From: Paeniglutamicibacter kerguelensis
Lineage (GTDB): Bacteria; Actinomycetota; Actinomycetes; Actinomycetales; Micrococcaceae
Length of the DNA: 64,000 nucleotides
Direction: 5' to 3'
NCBI RefSeq assembly: GCF_017876535.1
Contig: NZ_JAGIOF010000001.1
Location: 1,612,001-1,676,000 of the forward strand
The notes under the pieces were generated by a model. That model did no database searches, was not told the DNA's origin, and was given only the letters and a program-made list of their open reading frames with translations. A program made the position numbers and the translations under genes. Below are positions 1 through 8,693 of the stretch, piece after piece (position 1 is the first letter of the stretch; every line of letters starts with the position of its first letter).

Positions 1-363
1 CGCTCCCAAATGGCAGCAGCCTTCCTGTCCAACCTCTCGGCCGGGCAGATCGAGGTCCGCTCCGCGGGCTCGGCCCCCGCGGACACGGTGAACCCCGCCG
101 CCGTCGCCGCGATGAACGAGGTGGGCATCGACATGTCCACCGAGGTCCCGAAGATCCTGACCACCGAGGCCGTCAAGGAATCCGACGTGGTGATCACCAT
201 GGGCTGCGGCGACACCTGCCCGATCTTCCCGGGCAAGCGCTACGAGGACTGGAAGCTCGATGACCCGGCGGGCCAGGGCGTCGAGGCCGTGCGCCCGATC
301 CGCGACGAAATCCGCTCCCGCATCGAGACCCTCATCTCCGAACTGCTACCCGCCACCAAGTAA
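1..363 (+). CDS. arsC: Arsenate reductase ArsC, LMW-phosphatase type (5' truncated)
   Basis: Reduces arsenate to arsenite in the cytoplasm. The frame is open from base 1 and enters as RSQMAAAF, the end of the active-site P-loop of LMW-PTP-like reductases (family form C-x5-R-S-Q-M-A), so the start codon and loop cysteine lie upstream of the window. MGCGDTCPIFPG carries the downstream cysteines and WKLDDPAGQ is the conserved acid loop. About 120 residues are visible of a usual 135-140. The next gene starts 31 bp downstream on the same strand, which suggests one arsenic operon. Family is clear; the thiol partner (thioredoxin or mycothiol) cannot be told. Confidence 0.9.
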   Translation, partial: RSQMAAAFLSNLSAGQIEVRSAGSAPADTVNPAAVAAMNEVGIDMSTEVPKILTTEAVKESDVVITMGCGDTCPIFPGKRYEDWKLDDPAGQGVEAVRPIRDEIRSRIETLISELLPATK

Positions 364-394
364 CACCCCCTTCGAATCCCAGGAGTAGAAGACC

Positions 395-1837
395 ATGAAC
401 CAGACATACCCCGTAGTCGTCATCGGCGCCGGACCCATCGGCCTGGCCGCCGCGGCACACCTGATCGAACGCCACCAGGACGTCCGCGTGCTCGAGGCCG
501 GAGCCACGGCAGGTGCCGCCATGTCCGCGTGGGGACACATCAAGCTCTTCTCCACCTGGCGCTACAACATCGACGCCGCATCCCGAAGGCTCCTGGAAAC
601 GCTGACCGACACCTATGCCGGGGACTGGGAAGCGCCCCGGGAAACCCGCCTCCCCACGGGTTCCGACATGGTCGCCGAATACCTGGCACCCCTGGCTTCC
701 CACCCGGCGCTGGCCCCCCGGATCAGCTACGGGCACCGGGTCGCCAAGGTCACCCGCATCCAGCCCGACGGCAGGGGCGTGGACAAGACCAGCTCAAAGA
801 ATCGCGAGGATTCCCTCTTCCTGGTCCGCACCGAAACCGCAGCGGGAACCGAGGACGTGCTGGCCAGCGCCGTCATCGACGCCTCCGGAACCTGGAACAT
901 GCCCAACCCGGTGGGACGCTCGGGCCTCGAGGCCATCGGCGAGGCCGAGGCCCGCGCGGCAGGTTTCATCACCTCTCCCCTGCCCGATCCCCTGGGTGCG
1001 GATCAGGATTCCTTCGCCGGGAAAACCGTCCTCGTGCTGGGCGCCGGGCACTCGGCGGCCAACACGCTGATCAGCCTCGGCCGCCTGCGCCAGCAGCACC
1101 CGGACACCACCGTGCTCTGGGGCCTGCGCGGGGCGGCGAACCCGGTCCGCCTTTACGGCGGCGGGGCGGCCGACGAGCTGCCGGCCCGCGGGCAGCTGGG
1201 CACGTCCCTGCGCCGCTTCGTCGAAAACGGGGACATCACCATCCTCGAAAACGTCTCCGTCACCGCCCTGGAAACGGGCGACCGGTTGACCGTGGTCCTG
1301 GCAGACGGCCGCAGCCTCGTCGTTGACCTGGTGGTCCCGGCCACGGGCTTCCGCCCCGACCTGGCAATCCTCTCGGAACTCCGTTTGGACATGGACCAGA
1401 TCGTGGAGGCCCCGCGCGAACTCGGCCCGCTCATCGATCCCGAGTTCCACAGCTGCGGCACGGTCACCGCCCACGGCGAACGCATCCTGGCCCACCCGGA
1501 GACCGACTTCTACATCGTCGGCATGAAGAGCTACGGCCGTGCCCCGACCTTCCTCATGGCCACCGGCTACGAGCAGGTCCGCTCCATCGCGGCCTCCCTG
1601 GCCGGGGACCGCGCGGCCGCCGACGTTGTCGAACTGGAACTGCCCGAAACCGGGGTCTGCTCCACCGACCTGGGCGGGTCCTGCGACCTGCCGGCCGCCG
1701 GCGAACCCGCAGCCAGCTGCGGCACCCCGGAACCCGAGGCCGAGTCCGAGTCCTGCTGCGGCACCCCCGAGCCGGCCACCATCGGGTTCGCCACCGGAAC
1801 CCTGCACGGCCACGCGGAACTGGCCAGCGGGAAATAG
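395..1837 (+). CDS. FAD/NAD(P)-binding oxidoreductase of an arsenic operon (ArsO-like)
   Basis: 480 aa flavoprotein. An N-terminal dinucleotide-binding motif (VVIGAGPIGLAAAAHL, residues ~8-23) binds FAD and a second Rossmann motif (VLVLGAGHSAANTL, ~residue 212) should bind NAD(P)H, the layout of flavin monooxygenase-like and ArsO-type proteins found in ars operons. The last ~65 residues are an unusual Pro/Glu-rich tail with five cysteines, including a CC pair. AGGAG lies 11 nt before the ATG. It follows arsC by 31 bp, so a role in arsenic metabolism is likely. The reaction is not established from sequence. Confidence 0.8.
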   Translation: MNQTYPVVVIGAGPIGLAAAAHLIERHQDVRVLEAGATAGAAMSAWGHIKLFSTWRYNIDAASRRLLETLTDTYAGDWEAPRETRLPTGSDMVAEYLAPLASHPALAPRISYGHRVAKVTRIQPDGRGVDKTSSKNREDSLFLVRTETAAGTEDVLASAVIDASGTWNMPNPVGRSGLEAIGEAEARAAGFITSPLPDPLGADQDSFAGKTVLVLGAGHSAANTLISLGRLRQQHPDTTVLWGLRGAANPVRLYGGGAADELPARGQLGTSLRRFVENGDITILENVSVTALETGDRLTVVLADGRSLVVDLVVPATGFRPDLAILSELRLDMDQIVEAPRELGPLIDPEFHSCGTVTAHGERILAHPETDFYIVGMKSYGRAPTFLMATGYEQVRSIAASLAGDRAAADVVELELPETGVCSTDLGGSCDLPAAGEPAASCGTPEPEAESESCCGTPEPATIGFATGTLHGHAELASGK

Positions 1838-2537
1838 ATCATTAATCGGAAAAGAGAATGCGAGGGTCGATCCGCAAACGGTCGTTTTCAACGCAAACAA
1901 AATTGACCTTCAGGATTGTCATTTTCTGAAGGCAACTGCACTGTACTTTCACAACTTCAGGAGGAACGGCTAACAGGCGCTATATGGTCGTTCCCCGGAA
2001 GCAGGTCAGCACCTTCATCGACCTTAGATTCATCGATGATGCGCCCAAGCTTCAATTGGCGGACGGAAGGCAGAAGGAGCGGCAACAATTCACCGACCAG
2101 GCCAGCGCTTACCAGGAGGATCGCCGGACGGCGGCTCAAGCACTCAAAGCCGAATCGGTCCGAAGCCGCGAGGTACTGGCCGCGCCATGCGGCGCCCTAG
2201 CCGTCCTATAGGAAAAGCCGCGTCGTACTGGAACAAAACCGACACATCAAAGTTTCAGGATTTCAAGGAGTGGGCCGGCGACGGACCCTGAAGGCATGCA
2301 TCGCCGGGTGCCAACCCGGGACCGGGTTTCTCACGGACGGATGAATCACCGTGATATCCGGGCAGTAGCCATGCGAACGCTTAGCATTACGGTGAATCAG
2401 CCAAACCGAGGGCCCACCGGCACCCAGCTGGCATGGCGTTGTCGTCGGCCCAGAGGTGGGTGGCTCCCTGGCCGGGGCCCCGGCCATCAGGTGCATGGAA
2501 CCGTCGGAGCTGGAGCTCGCCATGGGTCCTACGACTA
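1838..2537. other. Intergenic stretch with no supported gene
   Basis: About 700 bp between the arsenic operon and the Asp23 cluster. A 75-codon frame at 1984-2211 (plus) lies after an AGGAGG at 1960, but the 15-nt gap is long and the product matches nothing I recognise. Other frames look like shadows. No repeat or RNA is evident. Confidence 0.4.
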
Positions 2538-3134
2538 TCAGTGGATGACGGTTCCGGTGCCTTGGATTCGTCCGTTGACATCGATCTGCAGCCGGCATTG
2601 CTGCAGTGGCGCCTCCAGTGCGCCGGAGAGGTCCTGCAGGGTGGAAGTGTCGATGCGGTGGATGATTTCCTGGATGTCCGCCCTGTCATTGACCGTCACC
2701 TTCAAGGTCAGGTCTGGGGACATGGCCGTTCCGCGCAGCAGTGCCGCGGAAGTGGCGACCCCGGGCAGTGTGTTGATCTGGCGTTCGACGGCAGCCGTCA
2801 GGACGGACGGATCACAGACGGTGAATCCGGCCCCGCCATCGTCTTGGAAGCGGTAGGCACCCGCTGGGTTCTTCCTTGGGACCTGGGCGATGATCCACAG
2901 CAGCCCCAGGACACCGATTATGGTTCCGCAGACCAGCATGATGGGCGCCACCCACGGAGACGCCAAGAATGCATCGAGGTCACCAGTGAGCACGGGTTGC
3001 CCCGAGGGAGCGGTGCCCAGCAAGGTATGCAGTTCTCCGGTGGCTTGCAGAAGCAGTGCGGTGCCGGCGACCAGGATGAGGACGCCGAGAATTGCCAGCC
3101 AGATCCGGTTCAGCGTTCCTGCGGTCTGTCTCAT
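2538..3134 (-). CDS. AmaP-like membrane anchor of the Asp23 system
   Basis: 198 aa with two N-terminal transmembrane segments (about residues 10-30 and 60-82) and a C-terminal cytoplasmic domain of the alkaline-shock membrane-anchor type. In Firmicutes AmaP tethers Asp23 to the membrane; the same role is inferred here. It is the last gene of a minus-strand run with the DUF6286-like, Asp23 and DUF2273-like genes, about 35 bp after the DUF6286 stop. No signal peptide or catalytic motif is visible. Family assignment rests on topology and neighbours as much as on sequence. Confidence 0.65.
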   Translation of the reverse strand: MRQTAGTLNRIWLAILGVLILVAGTALLLQATGELHTLLGTAPSGQPVLTGDLDAFLASPWVAPIMLVCGTIIGVLGLLWIIAQVPRKNPAGAYRFQDDGGAGFTVCDPSVLTAAVERQINTLPGVATSAALLRGTAMSPDLTLKVTVNDRADIQEIIHRIDTSTLQDLSGALEAPLQQCRLQIDVNGRIQGTGTVIH

Positions 3135-3169
3135 TGGAAACTTCCTTCAGGGTGGGCGGGTGCGTGGTC

Positions 3170-3759
3170 TCAGGTTCTGGACTGTACCGCTGCGGTAACC
3201 TGCGGAACCGGATCGAGTCCGGTTTCTTTCAGGCGGGCCCGGACAGCGTCGGTGACCCGGGTTCGCAGGTCCCCCGGATCATGCAGGAACGTCTTCACAC
3301 TCAGGTGGACACTCGTGGTGGTGGCTGTCGCGACGGCCGAGTCGACGCCATCGATCTGCACGCATCGGGCCTTGGCCAGGTGGGCGACGGCGCGGCGGGT
3401 CATCACTGTTTCTCGCTCCTGCACCGGTGACGTCCCCTCGCCGGCGCCGGCGCCCGCAACATCGACGGTGAGGGCACTAAACCTCCCGGGAATAAAGGCA
3501 CACAGCAGTAGGATCACGCCCACGACGATGGCGGCGAACCCGAGCCCCTCGACGGAGGGGTCGTTCCATGCCAGCGCGTTCAGCCAGCGGCTCGTGATCC
3601 TTGCAGCAGGGTGGACCACGAGCCGCTGGCCAGCCGGCTGATGGCTAACCACGCCAAGGAGATGCCGACTGCCAGAAGCAGGGTTCCGGCGATCAGAGCC
3701 GGGACGGCACGGCTGGGTCGGTGCCGCAGGCTCGTTGAACGTTGGTTGTGCCGGTTCAT
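3170..3759 (-). pseudogene. DUF6286-type Asp23-cluster membrane protein, frameshifted
   Basis: The natural start is the ATG at 3759, which overlaps the Asp23 stop as ATGA. This frame encodes the expected first segment (MNRHNQRSTSLRHRPSR, then ALIAGTLLLAVGISLAWLAI) but stops at about 3619. The rest of the family protein, with a second TM segment (GFAAIVVGVILLLCAFIPG) and a DUF6286-like end, continues in another frame to 3170. Joining the halves needs a -1 shift between about 3620 and 3650, so one base appears missing. It may be a real lesion, a sequencing error, or less likely programmed frameshifting; no slippery heptamer is obvious. Confidence 0.65.
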
Positions 3760-4178
3760 AGCAGCTTCCTGCGCCCGTTGGTGCCGGTGGTCAGCCAGGA
3801 GATCCTGATGTCGACCTGCCGGACTTCAACCCCGGTCAACTCCGTGATTCTGGTCCTGATTCGTTGGCGCAACGCCTCGGTGGCCTGGCGCAGCGGCACC
3901 GGATACAGCATCCCGACCTCGACACGTATGGTTGCGATGTTCCCGGCGAGTTCCACGGACGCCTTGGGCCGGGCCGACAGGTCCGCATGGCCTCCGATGC
4001 CCAGGAACCCGCCGGAGGAACCGCCCGCGGATGATTCGTCGCTGGCGATTTGTCCGGCGATCTTTTCGATCACCTTGTCCGCCAGGAACGTTTGCCCCCG
4101 CGAGCCCATCTCGTCGAGGTCCGCACCCCGCCGACCCGCCCCGGGCAACGGCAGCGCGTGGGATCCTTGCGGATTCAT
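3756..4178 (-). CDS. Asp23/Gls24 family envelope stress protein
   Basis: 140 aa, soluble. From ~residue 25 it reads as an Asp23 domain: TFLADKVIEKIAGQIA, a glycine-rich loop, then VELAGNIATIRVEVGMLYPVPLRQATEALRQ-type strands and the closing TGVEVRQVDIRI. Family members coat the inner face of the membrane and are induced by envelope or alkaline stress. It overlaps its upstream and downstream neighbours by 4 bp (ATGA) on both sides, so it is translationally coupled inside the minus-strand operon. Confidence 0.8.
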   Translation of the reverse strand: MNPQGSHALPLPGAGRRGADLDEMGSRGQTFLADKVIEKIAGQIASDESSAGGSSGGFLGIGGHADLSARPKASVELAGNIATIRVEVGMLYPVPLRQATEALRQRIRTRITELTGVEVRQVDIRISWLTTGTNGRRKLL

Positions 4179-4354
4179 CGGCTCGTTGCCTTACCGAACA
4201 GGGCCTGCATGTCCAGTTTTCCCTCGGCGGCCCGACCGACCAGCAGGCCGATGAATCCGAGGATCACGGTTGCCAGCAACGCCAGCCAGCCGCCGAAGCC
4301 CAAAACGATTCCCAGCACCAGGCCTATGCTCAGGCACCAACGTGTAGTAGACAT
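4175..4354 (-). CDS. Small DUF2273-like membrane protein of the Asp23 cluster
   Basis: 59 aa: a long hydrophobic stretch that can form two short TM segments (IGLVLGIVLGFGGWLALLATVILGF split in the middle by GG), then a charged tail with VGRAAEGKLDM, typical of the small DUF2273 partners found next to Asp23 genes. GAGGAAAAGG precedes it; ATG 4354 is chosen, with 4360 as alternative. The stop overlaps the next ATG (ATGA). Confidence 0.65.
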   Translation of the reverse strand: MSTTRWCLSIGLVLGIVLGFGGWLALLATVILGFIGLLVGRAAEGKLDMQALFGKATSR

Positions 4355-4414
4355 AACCATCCTTTTCCTCATCGTCCCGGTACCCCCCATGGGGGTGGGT
4401 ACCGGGCAGGGCGC

Positions 4415-4918
4415 TTACTGGAGTTCGGGCTTCTGGTCCTGGTGGTCTTGCTGGTCGTCCTCGGGCAGGTGAACATCGGTGACGTTGATGTTCACCTCCA
4501 GCACTTCCAGCCCGGTGGCGCGCTCAACAGACTGGATAATGTTGCGGCGGATCCCCTGGCTGAGCTCCACCACGGAGAACCCATACTCGATGACGATGGA
4601 GACGTCGATGGCCGTCTGGCGTTCGCCCTTTTCTACGCTGACGCCGCCGCTGACATTGGTCTGGGAACCGGGAATGCGTTCGGTCAGGGCGCTGAACGCC
4701 CGGCGCGCCGCACTTCCCATGGCATACACGCCGGGAACTTCTCGGGTGGCCACGCCAGCCAGCTTCTGCACGACGGTTTCCTCGATGGTGGTGTCCCCGC
4801 GTTCGGTGTGCAATGCGTCCATCATCTTCGTTTGCTCCTGTGGTGCGCGCCGCCCCTGCTCCTCCGCGGTGGCCATGACGCCGCTGGAGCTTCCGGGAAT
4901 CTTGGGTGCATCTGTCAT
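4415..4918 (-). CDS. Asp23/Gls24 family envelope stress protein, first gene of the minus operon
   Basis: 167 aa. Asp23 domain from ~residue 40: TTIEETVVQKLAGVATREVPGVYAMG, then strands around TAIDVSIVIEYGFSVVELSQGIRRNI and a closing TGLEVLEVNINVTDVHLP. The tail is acidic and Gln-rich. Start at ATG 4918 is set by GAGGAG ~9 nt upstream; an in-frame ATG at 4927 would overlap that site. It heads the operon that runs to the AmaP-like gene and faces the sigma-factor operon across a ~190-bp divergent promoter region. Confidence 0.85.
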   Translation of the reverse strand: MTDAPKIPGSSSGVMATAEEQGRRAPQEQTKMMDALHTERGDTTIEETVVQKLAGVATREVPGVYAMGSAARRAFSALTERIPGSQTNVSGGVSVEKGERQTAIDVSIVIEYGFSVVELSQGIRRNIIQSVERATGLEVLEVNINVTDVHLPEDDQQDHQDQKPELQ

Positions 4919-4969
4919 GGAAAACATCTCCTCGTGGGATGAGTGATCGTGCTTACAAAGTTAAAGACG

Positions 4970-5020
4970 AAACATACCGGCCATCGTCACGCGGTGGGAA
5001 GAATTTGTTTTGGAATGTTT
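4970..5020. promoter_or_regulatory. Divergent promoter region with mirrored GGWATGTTT motifs
   Basis: GGAATGTTT occurs on the plus strand at 5012-5020, facing the sigma operon, and GGTATGTTT on the minus strand at 4970-4978, facing the Asp23 operon. A shared element on both arms suggests a common regulator, possibly autoregulation by the ECF sigma factor. Two occurrences only; the -10 partner is not clear. Confidence 0.35.
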
Positions 5021-5114
5021 GCCTAGAATCACTTCGGACCAGTTCCGGCCGATGCACGCCTATGGCATATTTGGGGCAAGCGCCGGTACCCTGCCGGGCG
5101 GGACGGACGGGTTC

Positions 5115-5714
5115 GTGGAGGAACGCAGAGAATACGTCGAACCGGAATTGGATGATGAAGGAAGCATCGTCGCCCGTGCACAGGACGGGGACTTGGCAGC
5201 CTTCGAGCATCTCGTGTTGGCCTACCAGGACCGGTTGTTCCGGCTGGCCTACCGGCTGCTCAATGACCGCGGCGAAGCCGAAGACGTCGTCCAAGAGGCC
5301 CTGACGGCCAGCTGGCGCGGGCTGCCAATGCTCCGGGACGTCCAGGCCTTCGGCGGCTGGGTCTACCGGTTGGCCACCAACAGGTGCCTGGACCTGTTGC
5401 GCAAGCGTTCCGCACATCCCGAAACCCCCACCGACCCGGATGGCCTCCGGGCGGCCACGAACAGCTGGTCGACTGCCGAGCAGGCGGGGACCGACCCTGT
5501 CTACGAAGCAGAACGAACAACCCGCGACGAAAGGCTGGCGGCAGTCCTGCACACCCTGCCCCCGGAGCAACGCGCCTGCTGGTTGCTGCGAGAAATGCAT
5601 GGACGCAGCTACGCCGAAATAGGTGCCACACTGAAGATGGATCCGACAGTGGTCCGTGGCAGGCTTGCCAGGGCACGGCACCAGATAGCGGAGAGGATGA
5701 GCGAATGGCGGTAG
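5115..5714 (+). CDS. ECF-type RNA polymerase sigma factor
   Basis: 199 aa from the GTG at 5115. Region 2 is clear (AAFEHLVLAYQDRLFRLAYR, DRGEAEDVVQEA) and region 4 follows (LPPEQRACWLLREMHGRSYAEIGATL), separated by a short linker, with no region 3. This is a group 4 sigma factor. Its stop lies inside the next gene (10-bp overlap), which encodes a zinc-finger/Asp23 fusion, the usual place for a cognate anti-sigma. The start is uncertain because no good Shine-Dalgarno is visible; the frame stays open upstream to 5010. Confidence 0.85.
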   Translation: MEERREYVEPELDDEGSIVARAQDGDLAAFEHLVLAYQDRLFRLAYRLLNDRGEAEDVVQEALTASWRGLPMLRDVQAFGGWVYRLATNRCLDLLRKRSAHPETPTDPDGLRAATNSWSTAEQAGTDPVYEAERTTRDERLAAVLHTLPPEQRACWLLREMHGRSYAEIGATLKMDPTVVRGRLARARHQIAERMSEWR

Positions 5715-6319
5715 AAGAAGCCCCCAGACTGGGTTGCAGACGCAGCATCGACCGGATCTGGGCCACCATCGGCCTCCCCCCCACTCCGCATGAAAAGACC
5801 TGTGAACTATGCCAATCGGCCCGGGCCCGGCTGGAAGAACTCAGCGAGGCAACCCGTTCGCTGCGGGAAAACGACTTGCACAACCCGGCAATGAAACCGC
5901 GCCTTGGCATCACGAAGGCCATCATGGATGTGGCCCGGGCAGAGGTCCGCCGCATCGCCAGGATCCTTCTTCACACCTCAAGGGAGGGGAACACGGAGGT
6001 CAGTGAGCAAGCTTTGGCATCCGTCATCCGAATCGCAGCCGCGGAGATCCCCGGGGTCCACGCACGACGCTGCCACATCGACATACGCCCAGCCAACAAC
6101 GATCCCTCCTGCGACATCGCCTCGCCCGGATCAACCGGCACCGCACACCACCCAGGCCCGCACCTCATTGTCACTCTTCGCGTGGCCGCCGCAACCGGCA
6201 TCAATATCCCACGCACCGTTGATGCGTTGCGGCAACGCATCGGCACGGCAATCCCGGCCTGCGTCGGGATCGGCACGGGAACGATCAATATCACTGTGGA
6301 GGATCTCTACGATGTCTGA
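5705..6319 (+). CDS. Putative anti-sigma / Asp23 fusion protein
   Basis: 204 aa. Near residue 28 it carries HEKTCELC, fitting the H-x3-C-x2-C signature of zinc-associated anti-sigma factors. After a helical linker, an Asp23-like domain spans ~residues 95-204 (EVSEQALASVIRIAAAEIPGV, then HLIVTLRVAAATG and a closing INITVEDLYDV). It overlaps the sigma gene by 10 bp and the next gene by 8 bp. Inference: it binds the upstream sigma factor and couples its release to the Asp23 envelope layer. No TM segment is visible. Confidence 0.7.
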   Translation: MAVEEAPRLGCRRSIDRIWATIGLPPTPHEKTCELCQSARARLEELSEATRSLRENDLHNPAMKPRLGITKAIMDVARAEVRRIARILLHTSREGNTEVSEQALASVIRIAAAEIPGVHARRCHIDIRPANNDPSCDIASPGSTGTAHHPGPHLIVTLRVAAATGINIPRTVDALRQRIGTAIPACVGIGTGTINITVEDLYDV

Positions 6320-6707
6320 ACAACCCATCCCGGGCCAGATCGTCACCGGCAAGCTGATCGCCTCCCTGGCAGCCCGGACGGCACTGGAAACCCCGGGTGT
6401 GCTCAGGACCGAGCCCACCGTCCAAGGGCTCCTGACCCGGCTCGGTCCCGCCGTCATCCGGAAATTCAGTGGTGCCGGAGGCCCTGACGGGGTTTTCCGT
6501 GATGACGGGGTTACCGTCACACTCAGTGGTGGCACGGCGCGGGTCCATCTCGACATTGCCACCGACATCGCCTACACGGCTCTGAATGTCGCAGAAGCTG
6601 TCCGGGAACGCATCCGGGAGACCATTCGCCACACGGGATTGGTGCCCGGCGAGGTCGAGATCAGCATCCTTGCCATAGAATGCGACCGCGGTACAACCAC
6701 CGAGTAG
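6312..6707 (+). CDS. Asp23-like small protein
   Basis: 131 aa, soluble, third Asp23-type protein of the locus. VTGKLIASLAARTALETPGV at the start and VTVTLSGGTARVHLDIATDIAYTAL plus TGLVPGEVEISILAIE at the end follow the Asp23 strand-helix pattern. It overlaps the preceding fusion gene by 8 bp and closes the sigma operon. Its specific role is unknown. Confidence 0.65.
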   Translation: MSEQPIPGQIVTGKLIASLAARTALETPGVLRTEPTVQGLLTRLGPAVIRKFSGAGGPDGVFRDDGVTVTLSGGTARVHLDIATDIAYTALNVAEAVRERIRETIRHTGLVPGEVEISILAIECDRGTTTE

Positions 6708-6783
6708 CCGGAGCACCCTCCATTGCACCAAGCCATTCGGTCGCGCAGCACACTGATACGTATGGGAAAGCAACACGATCTCT

Positions 6784-7480
6784 CTACCTTGAACACTCGA
6801 GTGGGACACCACGGACTTGATTGGTATTCACTCTTTCAGAGGGCACTCCGTCGGCATGCGCATCGATCTGCACGTCCCGCCGGCCGATCAACACCAGCGT
6901 GGGAATCCACACCTTTGCAAGCGAGTCGCACGTGGATTCGGCCCACAACTCACGGGCAAACGGCAGATTCGCGGGCGCCTCGAAACTGGCCAAGAGCATC
7001 CTTACGCTCTCGGGCAATCCCGGGTCTAGGTCCATTGGCTCTCCGACCGCATAGCGCGCGGCGGCATCCTCGACCTTCGACATCAATTCGGACCCACCGG
7101 GGACCTTGGCGAGCTGGACTGCCAACTGGGACAGCAACACATCCCGTTTCGGTCGGCCGGGAGGAGCTGCCAGCACGATCCCGGCGAAGGGGATGTCCTG
7201 CGTGGCTGTGGCGTAGTGGAGCACATGGAGTGCACCCTCGCTGTTGCCGAGACCGACGATTCGTGAGGAGTCGACGAAGTCCGCCCCGGCGAGCACCCGA
7301 ACGGCCGCAACCAGCTCATCCAGATGAGATTGCATGCTCATCGTTCCGCTGAGCATGGTGACGTTTTCCATCGCATGGGGCCGGATGCCCACTTGTCATA
7401 GCGGAGCGAAGCGATGCCGACACGGGCAAACGCGTCCGCGAAAAGCCGCCCGCTGCCATTGCCGCCGGGAAGCAACGGCG
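6784..7480 (-). pseudogene. Alpha/beta hydrolase remnant, frameshifted and N-truncated
   Basis: Two frames carry one hydrolase. Upstream part: PLLPGGNGSGRLFADAF and ASLRYDKWASGP (to ~7380). Downstream part: MENVTMLSGTMSM, the nucleophile elbow GLGNSEGALH, and PTLVLIGRRDVQIDAHADG. The shift is at a C run around 7376-7380, where one C seems lost between GP and the expected HAMENV. The first ~90 residues are missing because the sequence runs into the SDR remnant near 7480, and the His-containing end is altered. Not functional as it stands. Confidence 0.65.
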
Positions 7481-7515
7481 AACACCAGGCCGAAGAAGAG
7501 ACGACGGCCCGACGG

Positions 7516-8535
7516 ACGGTACTGGTTACCGGAGGTTCCCGATTGCCGGACACTGCATCCTCCAGCTCCTCGTAAAGGGATGTCTCGTGCGCACGAGAGT
7601 ACGATCCCTCGGGCGAGAGCCCGACGTCCGGCCGGTGCTCACGGCCGCCTGAATGGTGGGTGGCGACTCCTTGGACTTCGTGGCGGCCGACCTCACCGGA
7701 GGCGCTGCGTGGGCCGAAGCCGTTTCCAGCTGTGATTTCGTGTTGCATGTGGCCTCCCACGTTCAGGTGGAAAACGTCGAAGATGAGGACGACGTCATTG
7801 TTCCTGCCCGGGAAAGCACCCTGCGACCCGCTACCCTCAGCCCGCGATGGCGGTGTCAAGCGGGTCGTACTCACTTCCGCGTTCCATGCTGTCGCCTATG
7901 GCTACGCAGGAACGGATCACGAGTTCAACGATGAGGATTTGACGGTTCTCGATGGCCCCGGCGCTCCCCCGTACTCCAAGAGCAAGACCCTTGCCGAGCG
8001 TGCCGCATGGGATTTCATGCCCGCCGAGCGCGGAGGAATGGAACTCGCCACCATCCTTCCCGTTGCCGTCATGGGACCGGTGATGGGCAGCAACATTTCC
8101 GGATCGAACCGCATCATCCAACGCCTCCTTGAGGCGGAAATGCCGGGATATCCGAACCTGTGGATCCCGATTGTCGACGTCCGCGACGTGGCGAGTGCGC
8201 ATGAGCTGGCTATGACAACGCCCGAGGCGGCCGGCCAGCGTTTCCTTCTCTCCATCGGACCGGCGATCCCCATAAATCAGATCGGCTCGATTCTGAAGGA
8301 AAGCCTCGGAGAGGTAGCCAAAAAACGTCCTGACCGGTCCATTCCTGATTTGGTGGTGCGAGTCGCTTCCATCTTCAACAAAGAGTTCCGCGCCCTCCAT
8401 CCGGATCTGGGCTTCGCCAGGAAGATGACCCGCGATAATGCCAACCGCATACTGGAGTGGCAGCCCCGAAGGCCCAGGGAAGCAATTGTTGCTGCCGCCG
8501 AGATCCTTGTCGAGAAGGGACTAGTCAAGGTTTGA
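7516..8535 (+). pseudogene. NAD-dependent epimerase/dehydratase (SDR) pseudogene
   Basis: Extended SDR with several lesions. TVLVTGGS (cofactor motif) at 7516 is followed by a frameshift, then IAGHCILQLLVKG...VRSLGREPDV. A TGA at about 7651 interrupts the match before MVGGDSLDFVAADLTGGAAW and FVLHVASHV. A further shift near 7815 leads into an open C-terminal part (VKRVVLTSAFHAVAYG, YSKSKTLAERAAWDF with the Y-x3-K pair, then IPIVDVRDVASAH). The original activity was probably that of an aldehyde or dihydroflavonol-type reductase. Confidence 0.7.
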
Positions 8536-8693
8536 CGAGGCGACGGAAGGACGCAGCATGGATCTGGAGACTGTTCACCACATGCCATCGGAGAGTCCGA
8601 TCTTCCCTATCTGGGCCGATGCAAGCCAGGCCCTGGCCACAGAGGCTCCATGTCCTCGAACCGGCAGCGGCAACTGGCAACCCCGAAGCCCGA

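Noticed and set aside
1984..2211. 75-codon frame after an AGGAGG
   Set aside because: Spacing to the ATG is too long and the product has no homologue I can recall; left as intergenic.
3600..3660. Programmed -1 frameshift site
   Set aside because: No slippery heptamer or downstream pseudoknot-like structure is visible; a lesion or sequence error is simpler.
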